A stretch of DNA of 64,000 nucleotides from Halomonas sp. YLGW01 (GCF_014840935.1 NZ_CP062005.1:434001-498000), one strand, 5' to 3'. Positions 37,889 through 49,475 are shown, counted from the first letter of the stretch. Made by a program: numbers and translations. Notes: generated by a model not told the origin, from the sequence alone.

Positions 37889-38344
37889 ATGACATCATCT
37901 TCTCTCCGACTGCACCTCGCCGGCGTGCTGCTGGCCGGTATCGCCCTGCCTGCCTGGGCCGAGACGCCCGTGGTGGACATCCACAAGGATCCGGCCTGCG
38001 GCTGCTGCACCGCCTGGGCCGAGCACCTGGAAGCCGCGGGCTTCGAGGTCCGGCAGCACGAGACGCGGGACATGCGCGAGCTCAAGGCCGCGCATGGCGT
38101 GTCGCCCCGGCTGGCCTCCTGCCACACCGCGGTCGTGGACGGCTATGTGATCGAGGGCCATGTTCCGGCGGCCGACATCCGTCGTCTGCTGGACGAGCGG
38201 CCGGAGCTTCAGGGCCTGGCGGTGCCGGGCATGCCCCACGGCTCCCCCGGCATGGAAACGGGGCGCCAGGACGACTATGCCGTGCTGGGCTTTCATGATG
38301 ACGGCCGCGTGCCGTCGATCTTCACCAACTACAGTCATGATTGA
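37889..38344 (+). CDS. DUF411 periplasmic metal-binding protein
   Basis: 151 residues from ATG 37889, with GAGGGGGG upstream. A cleavable signal peptide ends at PAWA-ET (residue 24). The mature protein starts with VDIHKDPACGCCTAWAEHLE, whose Cys-x-Cys-Cys, together with SCHT and the later VPGMPHGSPGME, is the DUF411 pattern. Members are often encoded with copper or metal resistance genes and probably bind copper. No metal transporter is adjacent here. The longer open frame from 37031 is antisense to other genes and is not used. Confidence 0.88.
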   Translation: MTSSSLRLHLAGVLLAGIALPAWAETPVVDIHKDPACGCCTAWAEHLEAAGFEVRQHETRDMRELKAAHGVSPRLASCHTAVVDGYVIEGHVPAADIRRLLDERPELQGLAVPGMPHGSPGMETGRQDDYAVLGFHDDGRVPSIFTNYSHD

Positions 38345-38361
38345 ACATCAGGAGTCTTCCC

Positions 38362-38802
38362 ATGCAATACCTTCACACCATGGTCCGCGTCAGCGACCTC
38401 GATGCCTCGCTGCACTTCTACTGCGACCTGCTCGGCCTCACCGAGATCAGCCGCAAGGACAGCGAGAAGGGCCGCTTCACCCTGGTGTTCCTCGCCGCGC
38501 CGGGCGACGAGGCCCGTGCCCGCGAGGATCGCGCGCCGATGATCGAGCTGACCCACAATTGGGACCCGGAGGAGTACAGCGGCGGTCGCAACTTCGGGCA
38601 CCTGGCCTATCGGGTCGATGACATCTACGCCCTGTGCGAACGGTTGAAGGCGGGTGGCGTGACCATCAATCGTCCGCCCCGCGACGGCCACATGGCCTTC
38701 GTGAAGAGCCCGGACGGCATCTCCGTCGAGCTCCTGCAGGCCGGTGATGCCCTCGCGCCCCAGGAGCCCTGGGCGTCGATGGAGAACACCGGCAGCTGGT
38801 GA
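38362..38802 (+). CDS. gloA: Lactoylglutathione lyase (glyoxalase I)
   Basis: 146 residues from ATG 38362, with GGAG upstream. It converts the methylglyoxal-glutathione hemithioacetal to S-lactoylglutathione. The metal ligands expected in glyoxalase I are visible: His in LHTMVRVSDL, Glu in MIELTHNWD, His in FGHLAYRVDD and Glu in GISVELLQ. The sequence DASLHFYCDLLGLTEISRKD is typical. The length equals the short, nickel-type bacterial enzymes. It lies 17 bp after the DUF411 gene and could share its transcript. Confidence 0.95.
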   Translation: MQYLHTMVRVSDLDASLHFYCDLLGLTEISRKDSEKGRFTLVFLAAPGDEARAREDRAPMIELTHNWDPEEYSGGRNFGHLAYRVDDIYALCERLKAGGVTINRPPRDGHMAFVKSPDGISVELLQAGDALAPQEPWASMENTGSW

Positions 38803-38826
38803 GGTCGTGACCGGGGAAGATCATCC

Positions 38827-39231
38827 TCAGTCCGGGCGCATCGCCATGCGGCCGCTGCCGAGGAAGATCAGCGCCAGGCCGCCGGCCAGGAACAGTCCCT
38901 GCAGCTCCAGCGCCCAGCCGCCGCTGCCGCCCAGCGCGAACAGCTCCCCGGTGTGCACCAGCACGATGGCGACCAGCATGTTGCCGGCCATCAGGAGGCC
39001 GGCCAGGCGAGTCTGCCAGCCGACGATGGCCATCACCGGGGCGACGATCTCGCCGATCAGCACGCCATAGGCCAGGAAGCGCGGCAGTCCGTAGCCATCC
39101 AGCAGGCCGCTGATCCAGCTCATGGTCTCCGGGTGCGTCAGCTTGGCGAAGCCGTGCAGCAGTATCAGGCCGCCGACGGCGAGTCGCAGGATCAGCTTGC
39201 CGAGGGCGTCGTTGTGCAGGGCGTGCAGCAT
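38827..39231 (-). CDS. DoxX-family membrane protein
   Basis: 134 residues from ATG 39231, with AAGGAGA upstream; a longer frame upstream is not used. Four hydrophobic helices are seen, with LILRLAVGGLILLHGFAKLTHPE and GEIVAPVMAIVGWQTRLAGLLMAGNMLVAI typical of DoxX proteins. The family is loosely linked to quinone or sulfur redox chemistry and to membrane stress responses. It converges on gloA with a gap of 24 bp and has no operon partner here. Confidence 0.88.
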   Translation of the reverse strand: MLHALHNDALGKLILRLAVGGLILLHGFAKLTHPETMSWISGLLDGYGLPRFLAYGVLIGEIVAPVMAIVGWQTRLAGLLMAGNMLVAIVLVHTGELFALGGSGGWALELQGLFLAGGLALIFLGSGRMAMRPD

Positions 39232-39410
39232 GGAGTCTCTCCTTGTGGGTCGGTCGTTCCTTGTGGGCCCGAGGGCCCTGTCATGCGCCGGATTCATGTC
39301 GTGCGCGCCTTGCGAGGCGGCCACGGCCAGTATACAAGAGTCCCTATGACGCGACCGCGATAGTCGTCCAACTCAACGAACGACCAGGCAGACGGAAAAA
39401 AGGAGTCAAG

Positions 39411-39866
39411 ATGGGCAAGGGATGGTTCATGGGAGTCGTGCTGGCGGGCCTGCTGGCGGGATGCAGCGCGACCCCGCCGCTGGACTACAGCGGCGGGGAT
39501 CGAGCGACGGCGCACGGCTCGCCGGTGATCGGGCCCCGTTGGACGCTGATCCTGATCGGCACCAGCAAGCGCTGGCGCCACGATCGCACACCCTATTTCG
39601 AGGTGGTGCCCCAGGGCGGCGAGTTGCGCCTGGTCGGCTTCGACGGCTGCAATCGCCTCAATGGTCTGGTGCGCCTGGAGAGCGGCGAGCGTTTCGCCGT
39701 CGATGACCTGGCCTCGACCCGCATGGCCTGCCCGCACCATGAGGATGCCGAGAAGGTCGGGGCCATCCTCGAGGGCTCCTATCGCTACCTGATCGACCAT
39801 GACCGGCTGGTGCTGTTCGGCCGCGACAGCCGGGTGCTGGGCGGATTCCGCCGCGGCGGGCCCTGA
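39411..39866 (+). CDS. META-domain lipoprotein (HslJ-like)
   Basis: 151 residues from ATG 39411, with AAGGAG upstream. The lipobox LLAGC puts the lipidated Cys at residue 18. The META-domain pattern is visible: WTLILIGT, then GFDGCNRLNG and DDLASTRMACP, where the two Cys may pair. HslJ-type proteins are outer-membrane or periplasmic and are linked to heat-shock and novobiocin resistance. The precise role is unknown. The gene stands alone and is followed by a strong terminator. Confidence 0.85.
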   Translation: MGKGWFMGVVLAGLLAGCSATPPLDYSGGDRATAHGSPVIGPRWTLILIGTSKRWRHDRTPYFEVVPQGGELRLVGFDGCNRLNGLVRLESGERFAVDDLASTRMACPHHEDAEKVGAILEGSYRYLIDHDRLVLFGRDSRVLGGFRRGGP

Positions 39867-39889
39867 CGCGCGCCCTCCGACACCAAACG

Positions 39890-39925
39890 AACGACAACGC
39901 CGCCCCGAGGGGCGGCGTTGTCGTT
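39890..39925. terminator. Bidirectional hairpin terminator
   Basis: Arms of about 16-17 bp (aacgacaacgccgccc and complement) with a tiny loop lie between the META lipoprotein gene and the repeat array before valS. Confidence 0.85.
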
Positions 39926-39934
39926 GATGAGGGC

Positions 39935-40014
39935 ATCATCGAAGGCCCAGGTATCGAAAGGCCAAAGCATCGGAAGGCCGAAGCATCGGAAGGCCGAAGC
40001 ATCGCAAGGCTCAG
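39935..40014. repeat. 16-bp tandem repeat, five copies
   Basis: Five head-to-tail 16-bp units follow the pattern gcatcggaaggccgaa. Units three and four are identical and the outer ones diverge at two to five positions. The array lies between the terminator at 39925 and the end of valS and is non-coding. Confidence 0.85.
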
Positions 40015-40117
40015 GTCTCGACCAGTGCCGGGGCCGCTAGCTCAGCCGCGGCGCCGAGGGCTTTTCGGCCGGCACCGGGGCCGTTTGTTCGCCACGGCCC
40101 CGGGTGGCATCAAGCGC

Positions 40118-42967
40118 TCAAAGCGCGGCGATCTTGTCGCGCTGCTCGGCGAGCAGGGTGCGGGCGGCCTTGAAGTCGGCCAGCTTGTCGCGCTCCTTCT
40201 GCACCACGGCCTCCGGGGCCTTGGCGGTGAAGCTCTCGTTGGACAGCTTCTTCTCGGTCCCCATGATCAGCTTGTCCTGCTTCTCGATCTCCTTGGCAAG
40301 GCGCGTAAGTTCCACGTCCTTGTCGATCAGGTCGGCCATCGGCACCAGCACTTCCATCTCGCCGACCAGCTGGGTGGCGCAGAGCGGGGCGGCGGCCGGG
40401 TCGTCGAGCCAGGTCACGCTCTCAAGCTTGGCGAGCTTCGCAAGGAACAGGCGGTTGGCCTCCAGGCGCTCCCGATCGCCGGCGTCGCCCTTGGTCAGCA
40501 GCACCTCGAGGGCCTTGCCCGGCGCGATGTTCATCTCGGCGCGGATGTTGCGCACCGCGACGATCACGCCCTTCAGCCACTCGATGTCGCGGGTCGCCTG
40601 CTCGTCGATCTTCGCCTGCTCGGCCTCAGGCCAGGGCTGCGTCATGATCGAGGGCGAGGCCGCGGTGTCGATGCCAGCCAGCGGGGCCACTCTTTGCCAG
40701 ATCTCCTCGGAGATGTAGGGCATCATCGGGTGCGCCAGGCGCAGGATGGCCTCGAGCACCCGCACCAGGGTGCGGCGGGTACCGCGCAGGGCGGCCTCAC
40801 TGGCGGCCTCGTCCCACAGCACCGGCTTGGAGAGTTCCAGGTACCAGTCGCAGTACTCGTTCCACACGAAGTCGTAGAGCGCCTGGGAGGCGTGGTCGAA
40901 GCGGAATTCCTCCAGCGCCTTGGTGACCTGAGCCTCGGTCTGCTGCAGGCGCGAGATGATGAAGCGGTCGGCCAGCGACAGCTCGATCTCGGCCTGAGGG
41001 GCGAGCCCCGTGTCCTGATCCTCGGCGTTCATCAGCACGTAGCGCGAGGCGTTCCACAGCTTGTTGCAGAAGTTGCGGTAGCCGTCCAGGCGGCCCATGT
41101 CGAACTTGATGTCGCGCCCTGTGGTGGCCTGGGACAGGAAGGTGAAGCGCAGCGCATCGGTGCCGTGGGGCTCGATGCCCTCGCTGAATTCGGCGCGGGT
41201 GGCCTTGGCGATCGCCTTGGCCTTCTGCGGCTGCATCATGTTGCCGGTGCGCTTCTCGACCAGGTCGTCGAGGCTGATGCCGTCGATCAGGTCGATGGGA
41301 TCCAGCACGTTGCCCTTGGACTTGGACATCTTCTGGCCTTGGGCGTCGCGTACCAGGCCGTGGACGTAGACCTTCTTGAAGGGCACCTCATCGGTGAACT
41401 TGAGCGTCATCATGATCATCCGGGCGACCCAGAAGAAGATGATGTCGAAGCCGGTGACCAAGACACTCGACGGGTGGAAGGTGGCCAGTTCCGGGGTCTG
41501 CTCGGGCCAGCCGAGGGTGCCGAAGGTCCACAGCCCTGAGCTGAACCAGGTGTCCAGTACGTCCTCGTCCTGATGAAGGGCGACGTCGGCGGAAAGGCCA
41601 TGCTTCTCGCGGACCTCGGCCTCGGTGCGACCGACGTAGACGCGGCCTTCGGCGTCGTACCAGGCCGGAATGCGGTGACCCCACCACAGCTGGCGGGAGA
41701 TGCACCAGTCCTGCAGGTCGCGCATCCAGGCGAAGTACATGTTCTCGTAGTTCTTGGGCACGAACTCGATGTCGCCGTTCTCGACCGCGGCGATGGCCGG
41801 CTTGGCCAGCTCCTCGACGGCGACGAACCACTGATCGGTGAGCAGCGGCTCGATGACATCGCCCGAGCGATCACCGTAGGGCAGGGTGTTGGTGACGGCC
41901 TCGACCTTCTCGAGCAGGCCGGCCGCGTCCATGTCGGCGACCAGCGCCTCGCGGGCCGCGAAGCGGTCGAGCCCGGCATAGGCGGCCGGCAGGCTAGCGT
42001 CCTCGTCCGGCTGCGGACGGCCTTGCAGGTCGAAGATCTCGGCGCGATCGCGGATCTTGGCGTCCTGCGTCATCACGTTGATCAGCAGATGCCCCTGGCG
42101 CTTGCCGACCTCGTAGTCGTTGAAGTCGTGAGCCGGGGTGATCTTCACGCAGCCCGAGCCCTTGTCCATGTCGGCATGCTCGTCGGCCACAATCGGGATG
42201 CGACGGCCCACCAGCGGCAGTTCGATGAACTTGCCGATCAGCGAGGCAAAGCGCGGATCCTTGGGGTTGACCGCCACACCGGTGTCGCCGAGGAGGGTTT
42301 CGGGGCGGGTGGTAGCAACGATCAGGTGATCCTTACCCTCGTCGGTGGTTATGCCATCGGCGAGCGGGTAACGGAAGTGCCAGAACTGGCCCTGCTGCTC
42401 CTTGTTCTCGACCTCGAGATCGGAGATCGCCGTGTGCAGGGTCGGGTCCCAGTTGACCAGGCGCTTGCCGCGATAGATCAGGTTCTCTTCATAGAGCCGT
42501 ACGAAGACTTCCTGCACCGCCTGATAGAAGCCGTCGTCCATGGTGAAGCGCTCGCGGCTCCAGTCGACGCTGGCGCCCATGCGGCGCAGCTGGCGAGTAA
42601 TGTGGCCGCCGGATTCCTGCTTCCACTCCCAGATCTTGTCGGTGAAGTCCTCGCGGCCCAGGTCGTGACGGGTCTGGCCGGTCTCGGCGGCGAGCTTGCG
42701 TTCCACCAGCATTTGGGTGGCGATGCCGGCGTGGTCGGTGCCTACCTGCCACAGGGTGTTGTTGCCCTGCATCCGCTTCCAGCGCGTCAGGGTATCCATG
42801 ATGGTGTCCTGGAAGGCGTGGCCCATGTGCAGGCTGCCGGTCACGTTGGGCGGCGGAATCATGATCGAGAAGGGCTGGCCCTCACCGCTGGGAGCGAAGC
42901 GGTTGTCGGCTTCCCAGCGCTCGTACCAGCGGGTTTCGATCTGTTCGGGTTGGTAGGTCTTGTCCAT
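40118..42967 (-). CDS. valS: Valyl-tRNA synthetase
   Basis: 949 residues, normal for ValRS. It charges tRNA-Val. The class I HIGH motif appears as SLHMGHAF after PPPNVTG, and the second signature is KMSKSKGN. The editing domain, the anticodon-binding helix bundle and the C-terminal coiled coil ([27 protein letters not shown]) are all present. On the minus strand it is preceded by holC with 200 bp between, as in many gammaproteobacteria, where pepA, holC and valS are neighbours. Confidence 0.98.
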   Translation of the reverse strand: MDKTYQPEQIETRWYERWEADNRFAPSGEGQPFSIMIPPPNVTGSLHMGHAFQDTIMDTLTRWKRMQGNNTLWQVGTDHAGIATQMLVERKLAAETGQTRHDLGREDFTDKIWEWKQESGGHITRQLRRMGASVDWSRERFTMDDGFYQAVQEVFVRLYEENLIYRGKRLVNWDPTLHTAISDLEVENKEQQGQFWHFRYPLADGITTDEGKDHLIVATTRPETLLGDTGVAVNPKDPRFASLIGKFIELPLVGRRIPIVADEHADMDKGSGCVKITPAHDFNDYEVGKRQGHLLINVMTQDAKIRDRAEIFDLQGRPQPDEDASLPAAYAGLDRFAAREALVADMDAAGLLEKVEAVTNTLPYGDRSGDVIEPLLTDQWFVAVEELAKPAIAAVENGDIEFVPKNYENMYFAWMRDLQDWCISRQLWWGHRIPAWYDAEGRVYVGRTEAEVREKHGLSADVALHQDEDVLDTWFSSGLWTFGTLGWPEQTPELATFHPSSVLVTGFDIIFFWVARMIMMTLKFTDEVPFKKVYVHGLVRDAQGQKMSKSKGNVLDPIDLIDGISLDDLVEKRTGNMMQPQKAKAIAKATRAEFSEGIEPHGTDALRFTFLSQATTGRDIKFDMGRLDGYRNFCNKLWNASRYVLMNAEDQDTGLAPQAEIELSLADRFIISRLQQTEAQVTKALEEFRFDHASQALYDFVWNEYCDWYLELSKPVLWDEAASEAALRGTRRTLVRVLEAILRLAHPMMPYISEEIWQRVAPLAGIDTAASPSIMTQPWPEAEQAKIDEQATRDIEWLKGVIVAVRNIRAEMNIAPGKALEVLLTKGDAGDRERLEANRLFLAKLAKLESVTWLDDPAAAPLCATQLVGEMEVLVPMADLIDKDVELTRLAKEIEKQDKLIMGTEKKLSNESFTAKAPEAVVQKERDKLADFKAARTLLAEQRDKIAAL

Positions 42968-43167
42968 TGCAAACTCTGCCTGAAGAAGTGCTGCCTGAAT
43001 GAGGAGCGACGCCGGACCGCGCTCGATCGGCGTGGAAAGCGCGAAAAATGGGCCCGATTATAGCCTGCCGGGGCCGTCGCGTCATGACCGTCGGCCGGTG
43101 GTCCGGTGCTCCGATGGCTGGGGAAGGTCGACCGGAGTGACGGCGGCCGAGGCGTCGTCAGTGGGCG

Positions 43168-43626
43168 CTATCGGTCGTGCTGGGCGGGCAGGTGATGGGG
43201 GGTGACCGGGTAGCCGCGCTGCTTGTAGGTGCGCCAGCACTCGCGCTTGGCGGTGAGCACGTCCTGATGCTGGTTGATGATCTCGGCGACCCGGGAGAAA
43301 CGCGAGAACCACTCGGGGATCTCCGGGTGCAGGTTGAGCATCGCCATGTCGGGGTCCATCTCCCGGGCCGGGTCCGGTGGACCCTGCCAGCCGATGGTCA
43401 CCGGTACCGTGGCCGCCATCTCGCTGCCGATCACCGCATGGGGCAAATAGCTCTCGGGCTTGAAGGTCCACAGCCGCTCGTCGATGAGTGTGGCCATGGC
43501 CTCGTCTTCGGCGTGCAGGTGCAGCCGGAAGCCCTTGCGATGGATGGTCTCGGCGAGCCGGCAGGCGAAGCCGAGCCGGGCGTCGAGGGTGGTGTCGGGG
43601 AGAATATAGAAATCGATCTGGGTCAT
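43168..43626 (-). CDS. holC: DNA polymerase III chi subunit
   Basis: 152 residues from ATG 43626. Chi belongs to the clamp loader and binds SSB. The start TQIDFYILPDTTLDARLGFACRLAETIHRKG is typical, as are LIDERLWTFKPESYLPHAV and RFSRVAEIINQHQDVLTAKRECWRTYKQRGY. It lies 200 bp upstream of valS, the usual neighbour. The gene between it and pepA, ilvE, is an insertion relative to the common order. Confidence 0.92.
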   Translation of the reverse strand: MTQIDFYILPDTTLDARLGFACRLAETIHRKGFRLHLHAEDEAMATLIDERLWTFKPESYLPHAVIGSEMAATVPVTIGWQGPPDPAREMDPDMAMLNLHPEIPEWFSRFSRVAEIINQHQDVLTAKRECWRTYKQRGYPVTPHHLPAQHDR

Positions 43627-43712
43627 GGGATCTCGGGCCGGCCTGTCGGCGACATGAGTGCGTCCGGTGGCAAGCCTTCGCGATGGCGCGGTGAATCCAT
43701 CCCTGGACGCTA

Positions 43713-43734
43713 CCTTTGCCATCCATGGCAAAGG
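43713..43734 (-). other. Hairpin between ilvE and holC
   Basis: cctttgccat and atggcaaagg form a perfect 10-bp inverted repeat around two bases. No T run is seen on the minus strand, so it may be a weak terminator after ilvE or an mRNA structure ahead of holC. Confidence 0.5.
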
Positions 43735-43789
43735 ACCCTCGCTTCGTCTTGCCACCGGCGCATCATTGCCTGGGCCTGGAAGGAAGTGA

Positions 43790-44890
43790 TCAGGCCAGGC
43801 GGGTCATCCAGCCGCGCGTATCCTCGCGACGACCGTACTGCAGGTCGAGCAGCTGACTGCGCAGGCGCTTGGCGACCGGGTTACCGTTGTCGCCGGCCAG
43901 GCGGATGGGGCCGTCCTCGGTGACCAGCTCGCCCACCGGGGTGATCACCGCGGCGGTGCCGCAGGCGAAGACCTCGGTGATCTCGCCGGAGGCCGCGCCC
44001 TCGCGCCACTCGTCGATGCTGATGGCGCGCTCTTCCGGGGTCAGGCCCTCGTCGGCGGCCATCTCGAGGATGGAGCCGCGAGTCACGCCCTCGAGGATGG
44101 TGTCGGTGAGACGCGGAGTGACGATGCGGCCGTCCTTGTAGACGAAGAACAGGTTCATGCCGCCGAGCTCTTCGATCCACTTGTTTTCGATGGCGTCGAG
44201 GAAGGCGACCTGGCTGCAGTGGTTGTCCGCGGCCTCCTTCTGGGCGGCCAGCGAGGCGGCGTAGTTGCCGCCGCACTTGGCGAAGCCGGTGCCGCCGGGG
44301 GCGGCGCGCTTGTAGTGGGAGGACAGCCAGATCGACACCGGTGCCACGCCGCCCTTGAAGTAGGCGGCGGCGGGGGAGGCGATCACGTAGTAATCGACCT
44401 CCTTGGAGGGCCGCACGCCGAGGAAGCTCTCGCTGGCGATCATGAAGGGGCGCAGGTAGAGGCTCGACTCCTCACCCTCGTGGGCCGGCGTCGGCACCCA
44501 GTCGCTGTCCAGCGCGAGCAGGGCCTTCAGCGAGCCGATGAAGGTCTCGTCGTCGAGCTCCGGCAGCGCCAGGCGACGAGCGCTGCGACGGAAGCGCTCG
44601 GCGTTCTTCTCCGGGCGGAAGGTCCATACCGAGCCGTCGGCATGGCGGTAGGCCTTGATGCCTTCGAAGATTTCCTGGGCGTAGTGCAGCACGGCGGCGG
44701 CCGGATCGAGGGTCAGGGGGCCGTAGGGACGTACCTCCTGGCCATGCCAGCCGGCGTCTTCGGTCCAGCGCACGTGCGCCATGTGATCGGAGAAGTACTG
44801 ACCGAACCCGGGGCTCTCGAGAATGGTGTCGCGGATCTGGGGAGCCGTGGGGTGGGCGGTCGGCCGAACGTCGAAGCCTGAAGGGGTCAC
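43790..44890 (-). CDS. ilvE: Branched-chain amino acid aminotransferase
   Basis: 366 residues from a GTG start at 44890 with GGAG upstream. It is a PLP enzyme that makes or breaks Leu, Ile and Val. The longer, eukaryote-like BCAT form is indicated by LHYAQEIFEGIKAYRHADGS, SLYLRPFMIASE, the PLP-Lys in GFAKCGGNYAASL, and EELGGMNLFFVYKDG; TRGSILEMA and EVFACGTAAVITPVG close the PLP site. It sits between pepA and holC, which are usually adjacent, and a hairpin separates it from pepA, so it is probably its own unit. Confidence 0.95.
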   Translation of the reverse strand: MTPSGFDVRPTAHPTAPQIRDTILESPGFGQYFSDHMAHVRWTEDAGWHGQEVRPYGPLTLDPAAAVLHYAQEIFEGIKAYRHADGSVWTFRPEKNAERFRRSARRLALPELDDETFIGSLKALLALDSDWVPTPAHEGEESSLYLRPFMIASESFLGVRPSKEVDYYVIASPAAAYFKGGVAPVSIWLSSHYKRAAPGGTGFAKCGGNYAASLAAQKEAADNHCSQVAFLDAIENKWIEELGGMNLFFVYKDGRIVTPRLTDTILEGVTRGSILEMAADEGLTPEERAISIDEWREGAASGEITEVFACGTAAVITPVGELVTEDGPIRLAGDNGNPVAKRLRSQLLDLQYGRREDTRGWMTRLA

Positions 44891-44966
44891 AGGAGGGTCT
44901 CCATAGCAGCAGTAGGCACGCGGGGCCTGATCGTGTTCGAGGAACGGGGTTCCATCACATAAGACA

Positions 44967-44990
44967 GCGGGCCGGGAGGTCCCGGCCCGC
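44967..44990 (-). terminator. Hairpin after pepA
   Basis: gcgggccggga and tcccggcccgc form an 11-bp inverted repeat around two bases, some 40 bp past the pepA stop. On the minus strand TGTCTTATG follows, a weak T tract. Confidence 0.65.
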
Positions 44991-45031
44991 GATGCCTAAA
45001 CGCTAGCACGCCGCTTGGGCGATGCGAAGCC

Positions 45032-46555
<1,524 letters not shown>

Positions 46556-46764
46556 GGCGTCTCCACAAGACAAGCGAAGGGGGATTCTGGATAATGCCGG
46601 CACGGCCGGGTGCGCCGTGGCCGACGTCCCAGTGTACGCAAAGCGCTGGCGCATTGCATGGGGCGCGGTATGGGATACCCGGGCCCGCCGGGCGGGAGGC
46701 CGGCGACAGCACAGGGCAAGCGTCGCCAGCCGAGGCGGCCTGCCGGAAGACACGGGAGACCGTC

Positions 46765-47844
46765 TTGATCATTTTTCGTTACCTGACCCGCGAGATCCTG
46801 CAGACCATGGCCGCGGTGGCCGGGGTGTTGCTGCTGGTGATCATGGGCAGTCGCTTCATTCGCTACTTCACCAATGCCGCCGACGGCGAGATTCCAGCAA
46901 GCATCCTCGGCACCCTGATGCTCTATCACCTGCCGGGTTTCCTCGAGCTGATCCTGCCGCTGGCCTTCTTCCTCGGCATCCTGCTGGCCTACGGGCAGCT
47001 CTACCTGAACAGCGAGATCACCGTGCTGGTGGCCTGTGGCATGAGCCCCAACCGGCTGTTGCAGGTCAGCCTGCTGCCGGCCGCCCTGGTGGCGGTGATG
47101 GTGGGCGTGTGCAGCCTGTGGCTGACGCCTGCGGGCGCCGATCACAACGAGACGCTGATCGAGGAGCAGAAGAGCCGGCTCGACTTCAGTGCCCTGGCCC
47201 CGGGGCGCTTCCAGGACTTTGGCAATGGCCGTACCGCCTATACCGAGGCCTTCAACGAGGATCAGACCCGCATGCAGGAGGTGTTCATCAGCGAGCGACA
47301 GCGCCGCAGCGACGGCACCCCCGGCAACGTGGTGACCCGGGCCGCCGAAGGCTACCAGGCCCGCGACGAGGAGACCGACAGCCGCTTCCTGGTGCTCAGC
47401 GACGGCCTGCGCTACAGCGTCGATCCCGGCAACCCGGTGGCCGAACGGCTGGCCTTCGAGACCTACGCGGTGCGCCTGGCATCGGACCGGGCGGCCCGCG
47501 CCGATGACGACCCGGAACTCGCCAGCACGCCCGAGCTGCTGGCCCTGGGCACGGCACCGGCCATGGCACAGCTGCAGTGGCGGTTGTCGATGCCGCTGAT
47601 GGTGCTGGTACTGACCCTGATCGCCCAGCCGCTGTCGAAGGTCAATCCGCGCCAGGGCCGCTTCGGCAAGCTGCTGCCGGCGATCTTTCTGCATATCGCC
47701 TACCTGAGCCTGTTGCTGACCGCCCAGGACGCCATCGCCCAGGGCAGCCTGCCGATGGCTGTGGGCATGTGGCCGATCCATCTGGCCTTCCTGCTGATCG
47801 GCCTGTGGCTGCTGCGTCGCTCGCGTCTGGCGGGGGTGAACTGA
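46765..47844 (+). CDS. lptF: LPS export system permease LptF
   Basis: 359 residues from TTG 46765, with GGAG eight bases upstream; the open frame from 46594 is not used because it has a poor start and the family begins at IIFRYLTREIL. LptF and LptG form the inner-membrane channel that, with LptB, extracts LPS for transport. Three N-terminal helices (through FLELILPLAFFLGILLAYGQLYL), a periplasmic beta-jellyroll domain and three C-terminal helices are seen, with VACGMSPNRLLQV as the coupling-helix region. Its TGA overlaps the lptG ATG by one base. Confidence 0.94.
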   Translation: MIIFRYLTREILQTMAAVAGVLLLVIMGSRFIRYFTNAADGEIPASILGTLMLYHLPGFLELILPLAFFLGILLAYGQLYLNSEITVLVACGMSPNRLLQVSLLPAALVAVMVGVCSLWLTPAGADHNETLIEEQKSRLDFSALAPGRFQDFGNGRTAYTEAFNEDQTRMQEVFISERQRRSDGTPGNVVTRAAEGYQARDEETDSRFLVLSDGLRYSVDPGNPVAERLAFETYAVRLASDRAARADDDPELASTPELLALGTAPAMAQLQWRLSMPLMVLVLTLIAQPLSKVNPRQGRFGKLLPAIFLHIAYLSLLLTAQDAIAQGSLPMAVGMWPIHLAFLLIGLWLLRRSRLAGVN

Positions 47845-48908
47845 TGCTGCTCGATCGTCTCGACCGCTACATCGCCCGCAACGTGCTGGCGGCGATCCTG
47901 GTGGTGCAGGTGGTGCTGCTGGGCCTCGACCTGGTGATCACCTACATCAACGATCTGGGCGATGTCGAGGGCGGCTACGGTGCCTTCGACGTGCTGCTGT
48001 ACCTGATCATGCGCCTGCCGTTCCGCTTCTATCAGTATGCCCCGGTGGGGGTGCTGATCGGCTCGCTGATCGGGCTCGGCAGCATGGCCACCAGCAACGA
48101 GCTGACCGTGATGCGCGCCGCCGGGCGTTCCCTGACCCGCATCCTGTGGGGGGTGATGAAGCCGGTGATCCTGATCGTGATGATCCTGCTGGTGATCGCC
48201 GAGTTCGTCAGTCCCCGCACCGAGCAGTTCGCCAACGCCTGGCGCCTTGAACAGATGCAGGGCGAGGGCGCCCTGGTCACCGAGCGGGGCGGCTGGCAGC
48301 GCGAGGGCGACAGCGTCTATCGCTTCGGCGCCATCCGCGCCGACGACACCGTGCTCGACCTGACCCGCTACCGCTTCGAGGACCGGGAGCTGATCGCGGC
48401 GCTGCATGCCAGCCAGGCGGTCTGGGAAACCGATCACTGGGTGCTGCGCAACGTGGACGTCACCCGCTTCTTCGCCGAGCGCACCGAGGTCGAACACCAT
48501 GATCGCCTGGCCTGGGAGACCGACCTGACCCCGGATCAGCTCAACCGGCTGCTGCGCGACGTCGACAGCCAGGCGCCCAGTGAGTTGTGGGCCTATGCTC
48601 GCTATCTCGAGCGCCAGGGCCAGCAGGCCACCGAGCCGCTGTTGTATTTCTGGCAGAAGCTGATGCTGCCGCTGACGCTGGGCTCGCTGGTGCTGATCGC
48701 GGCTTCCTTCGTGTTCGGCCCGCTGCGCAGCGTGGCCGCGGGTACCCGCGTCTTCTACGGGGTGATCACCGGGCTCTCCTTCAAGTACCTGCAGGACCTG
48801 CTGGCGCCGGCCTCGACGGTCTTCGGCTTCTCGCCGGTCTGGGCGGTGCTGGGGCCGACGCTTCTGTGTACGTTGCTGGGCCTCTACCTGTTGAGGCGCA
48901 GTGGCTGA
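47844..48908 (+). CDS. lptG: LPS export system permease LptG
   Basis: 354 residues from ATG 47844, which shares a base with the stop of lptF, indicating coupled translation. The start LDRLDRYIARNVLAAILVVQVVLLGLDL and RLPFRFYQYAPVGVLIGSLIGLGSMATSNELTVMRAAGRS are typical LptG; the last part carries the helix that docks on LptB. A periplasmic domain and three C-terminal helices (ending VLGPTLLCTLLGLYLLRR) follow. It works with LptF. Confidence 0.95.
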   Translation: MLLDRLDRYIARNVLAAILVVQVVLLGLDLVITYINDLGDVEGGYGAFDVLLYLIMRLPFRFYQYAPVGVLIGSLIGLGSMATSNELTVMRAAGRSLTRILWGVMKPVILIVMILLVIAEFVSPRTEQFANAWRLEQMQGEGALVTERGGWQREGDSVYRFGAIRADDTVLDLTRYRFEDRELIAALHASQAVWETDHWVLRNVDVTRFFAERTEVEHHDRLAWETDLTPDQLNRLLRDVDSQAPSELWAYARYLERQGQQATEPLLYFWQKLMLPLTLGSLVLIAASFVFGPLRSVAAGTRVFYGVITGLSFKYLQDLLAPASTVFGFSPVWAVLGPTLLCTLLGLYLLRRSG

Positions 48909-49031
48909 CTGAGCCATCGAGCGGAGCGCGACGCTTTGCTCGTGGTCGAAGGCGTTAACACCCGTCCTTGTCCAGGGCCAACGCCAGGCCTGCCGGTCGC
49001 GTGATCCGTCATCCGCCAATCAGGAGTTTCG

Positions 49032-49475
49032 ATGCGCAAGCGCTTTTCCGATCTCGATCAGACCTGGCCCGCGGGCCTCGGCCGCCGGCTCGGTGCGATG
49101 ATCTACGACGGCCTGATCCTGATGGCGATCTGGATGCTGCTGGGCTTCGTGGCCGTGGCCATGAACGGCGGCGAGGCCAACACCTCGCCGCTGTTCCATA
49201 GCCTGCTGTTCGTCGCCACCTTCGCCTTCTTCGCCTTCTTCTGGATGCGCGGCGGCATGACGCTGGGCATGCAGGCCTGGCGGCTGCGGGTTCAGACGCC
49301 TGACGGTCAGGCCCTGAGCCTGCCCCAGTGCCTGATGCGCTTCCTCGTGGCTGGGCTCTCCTTCGCGGCCCTGGGCCTTGGCTACTGGTGGATCCTCTTC
49401 GACGGCGAGCGGCGTGGCTGGTCGGATATCGCCTCGCATTCCCGGGTGGTGGTGCTGCCCAAGCCGGACAGATAG
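49032..49475 (+). CDS. RDD-family membrane protein
   Basis: 147 residues, with CAGGAG upstream. Three hydrophobic helices. The Arg and Asp residues of the family are present in [25 protein letters not shown] and later in [21 protein letters not shown] proteins are small membrane proteins of unclear function, some linked to salt or transport. It lies 123 bp after lptG on the same strand and is followed by 144 bp before bfd. Confidence 0.88.
   Translation: MRKRFSDLDQTWPAGLGRRLGAMIYDGLILMAIWMLLGFVAVAMNGGEANTSPLFHSLLFVATFAFFAFFWMRGGMTLGMQAWRLRVQTPDGQALSLPQCLMRFLVAGLSFAALGLGYWWILFDGERRGWSDIASHSRVVVLPKPDR

Noticed and set aside
39935..40014. The 16-bp repeats as a CRISPR array
   Set aside because: The units abut without spacers, are too short and no cas genes are near. 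The Cas4-like domain at 13.5 kb belongs to a helicase fusion.
40025..43063. Long plus-strand frames opposite valS
   Set aside because: Antisense to a certain housekeeping gene, with no protein motifs.
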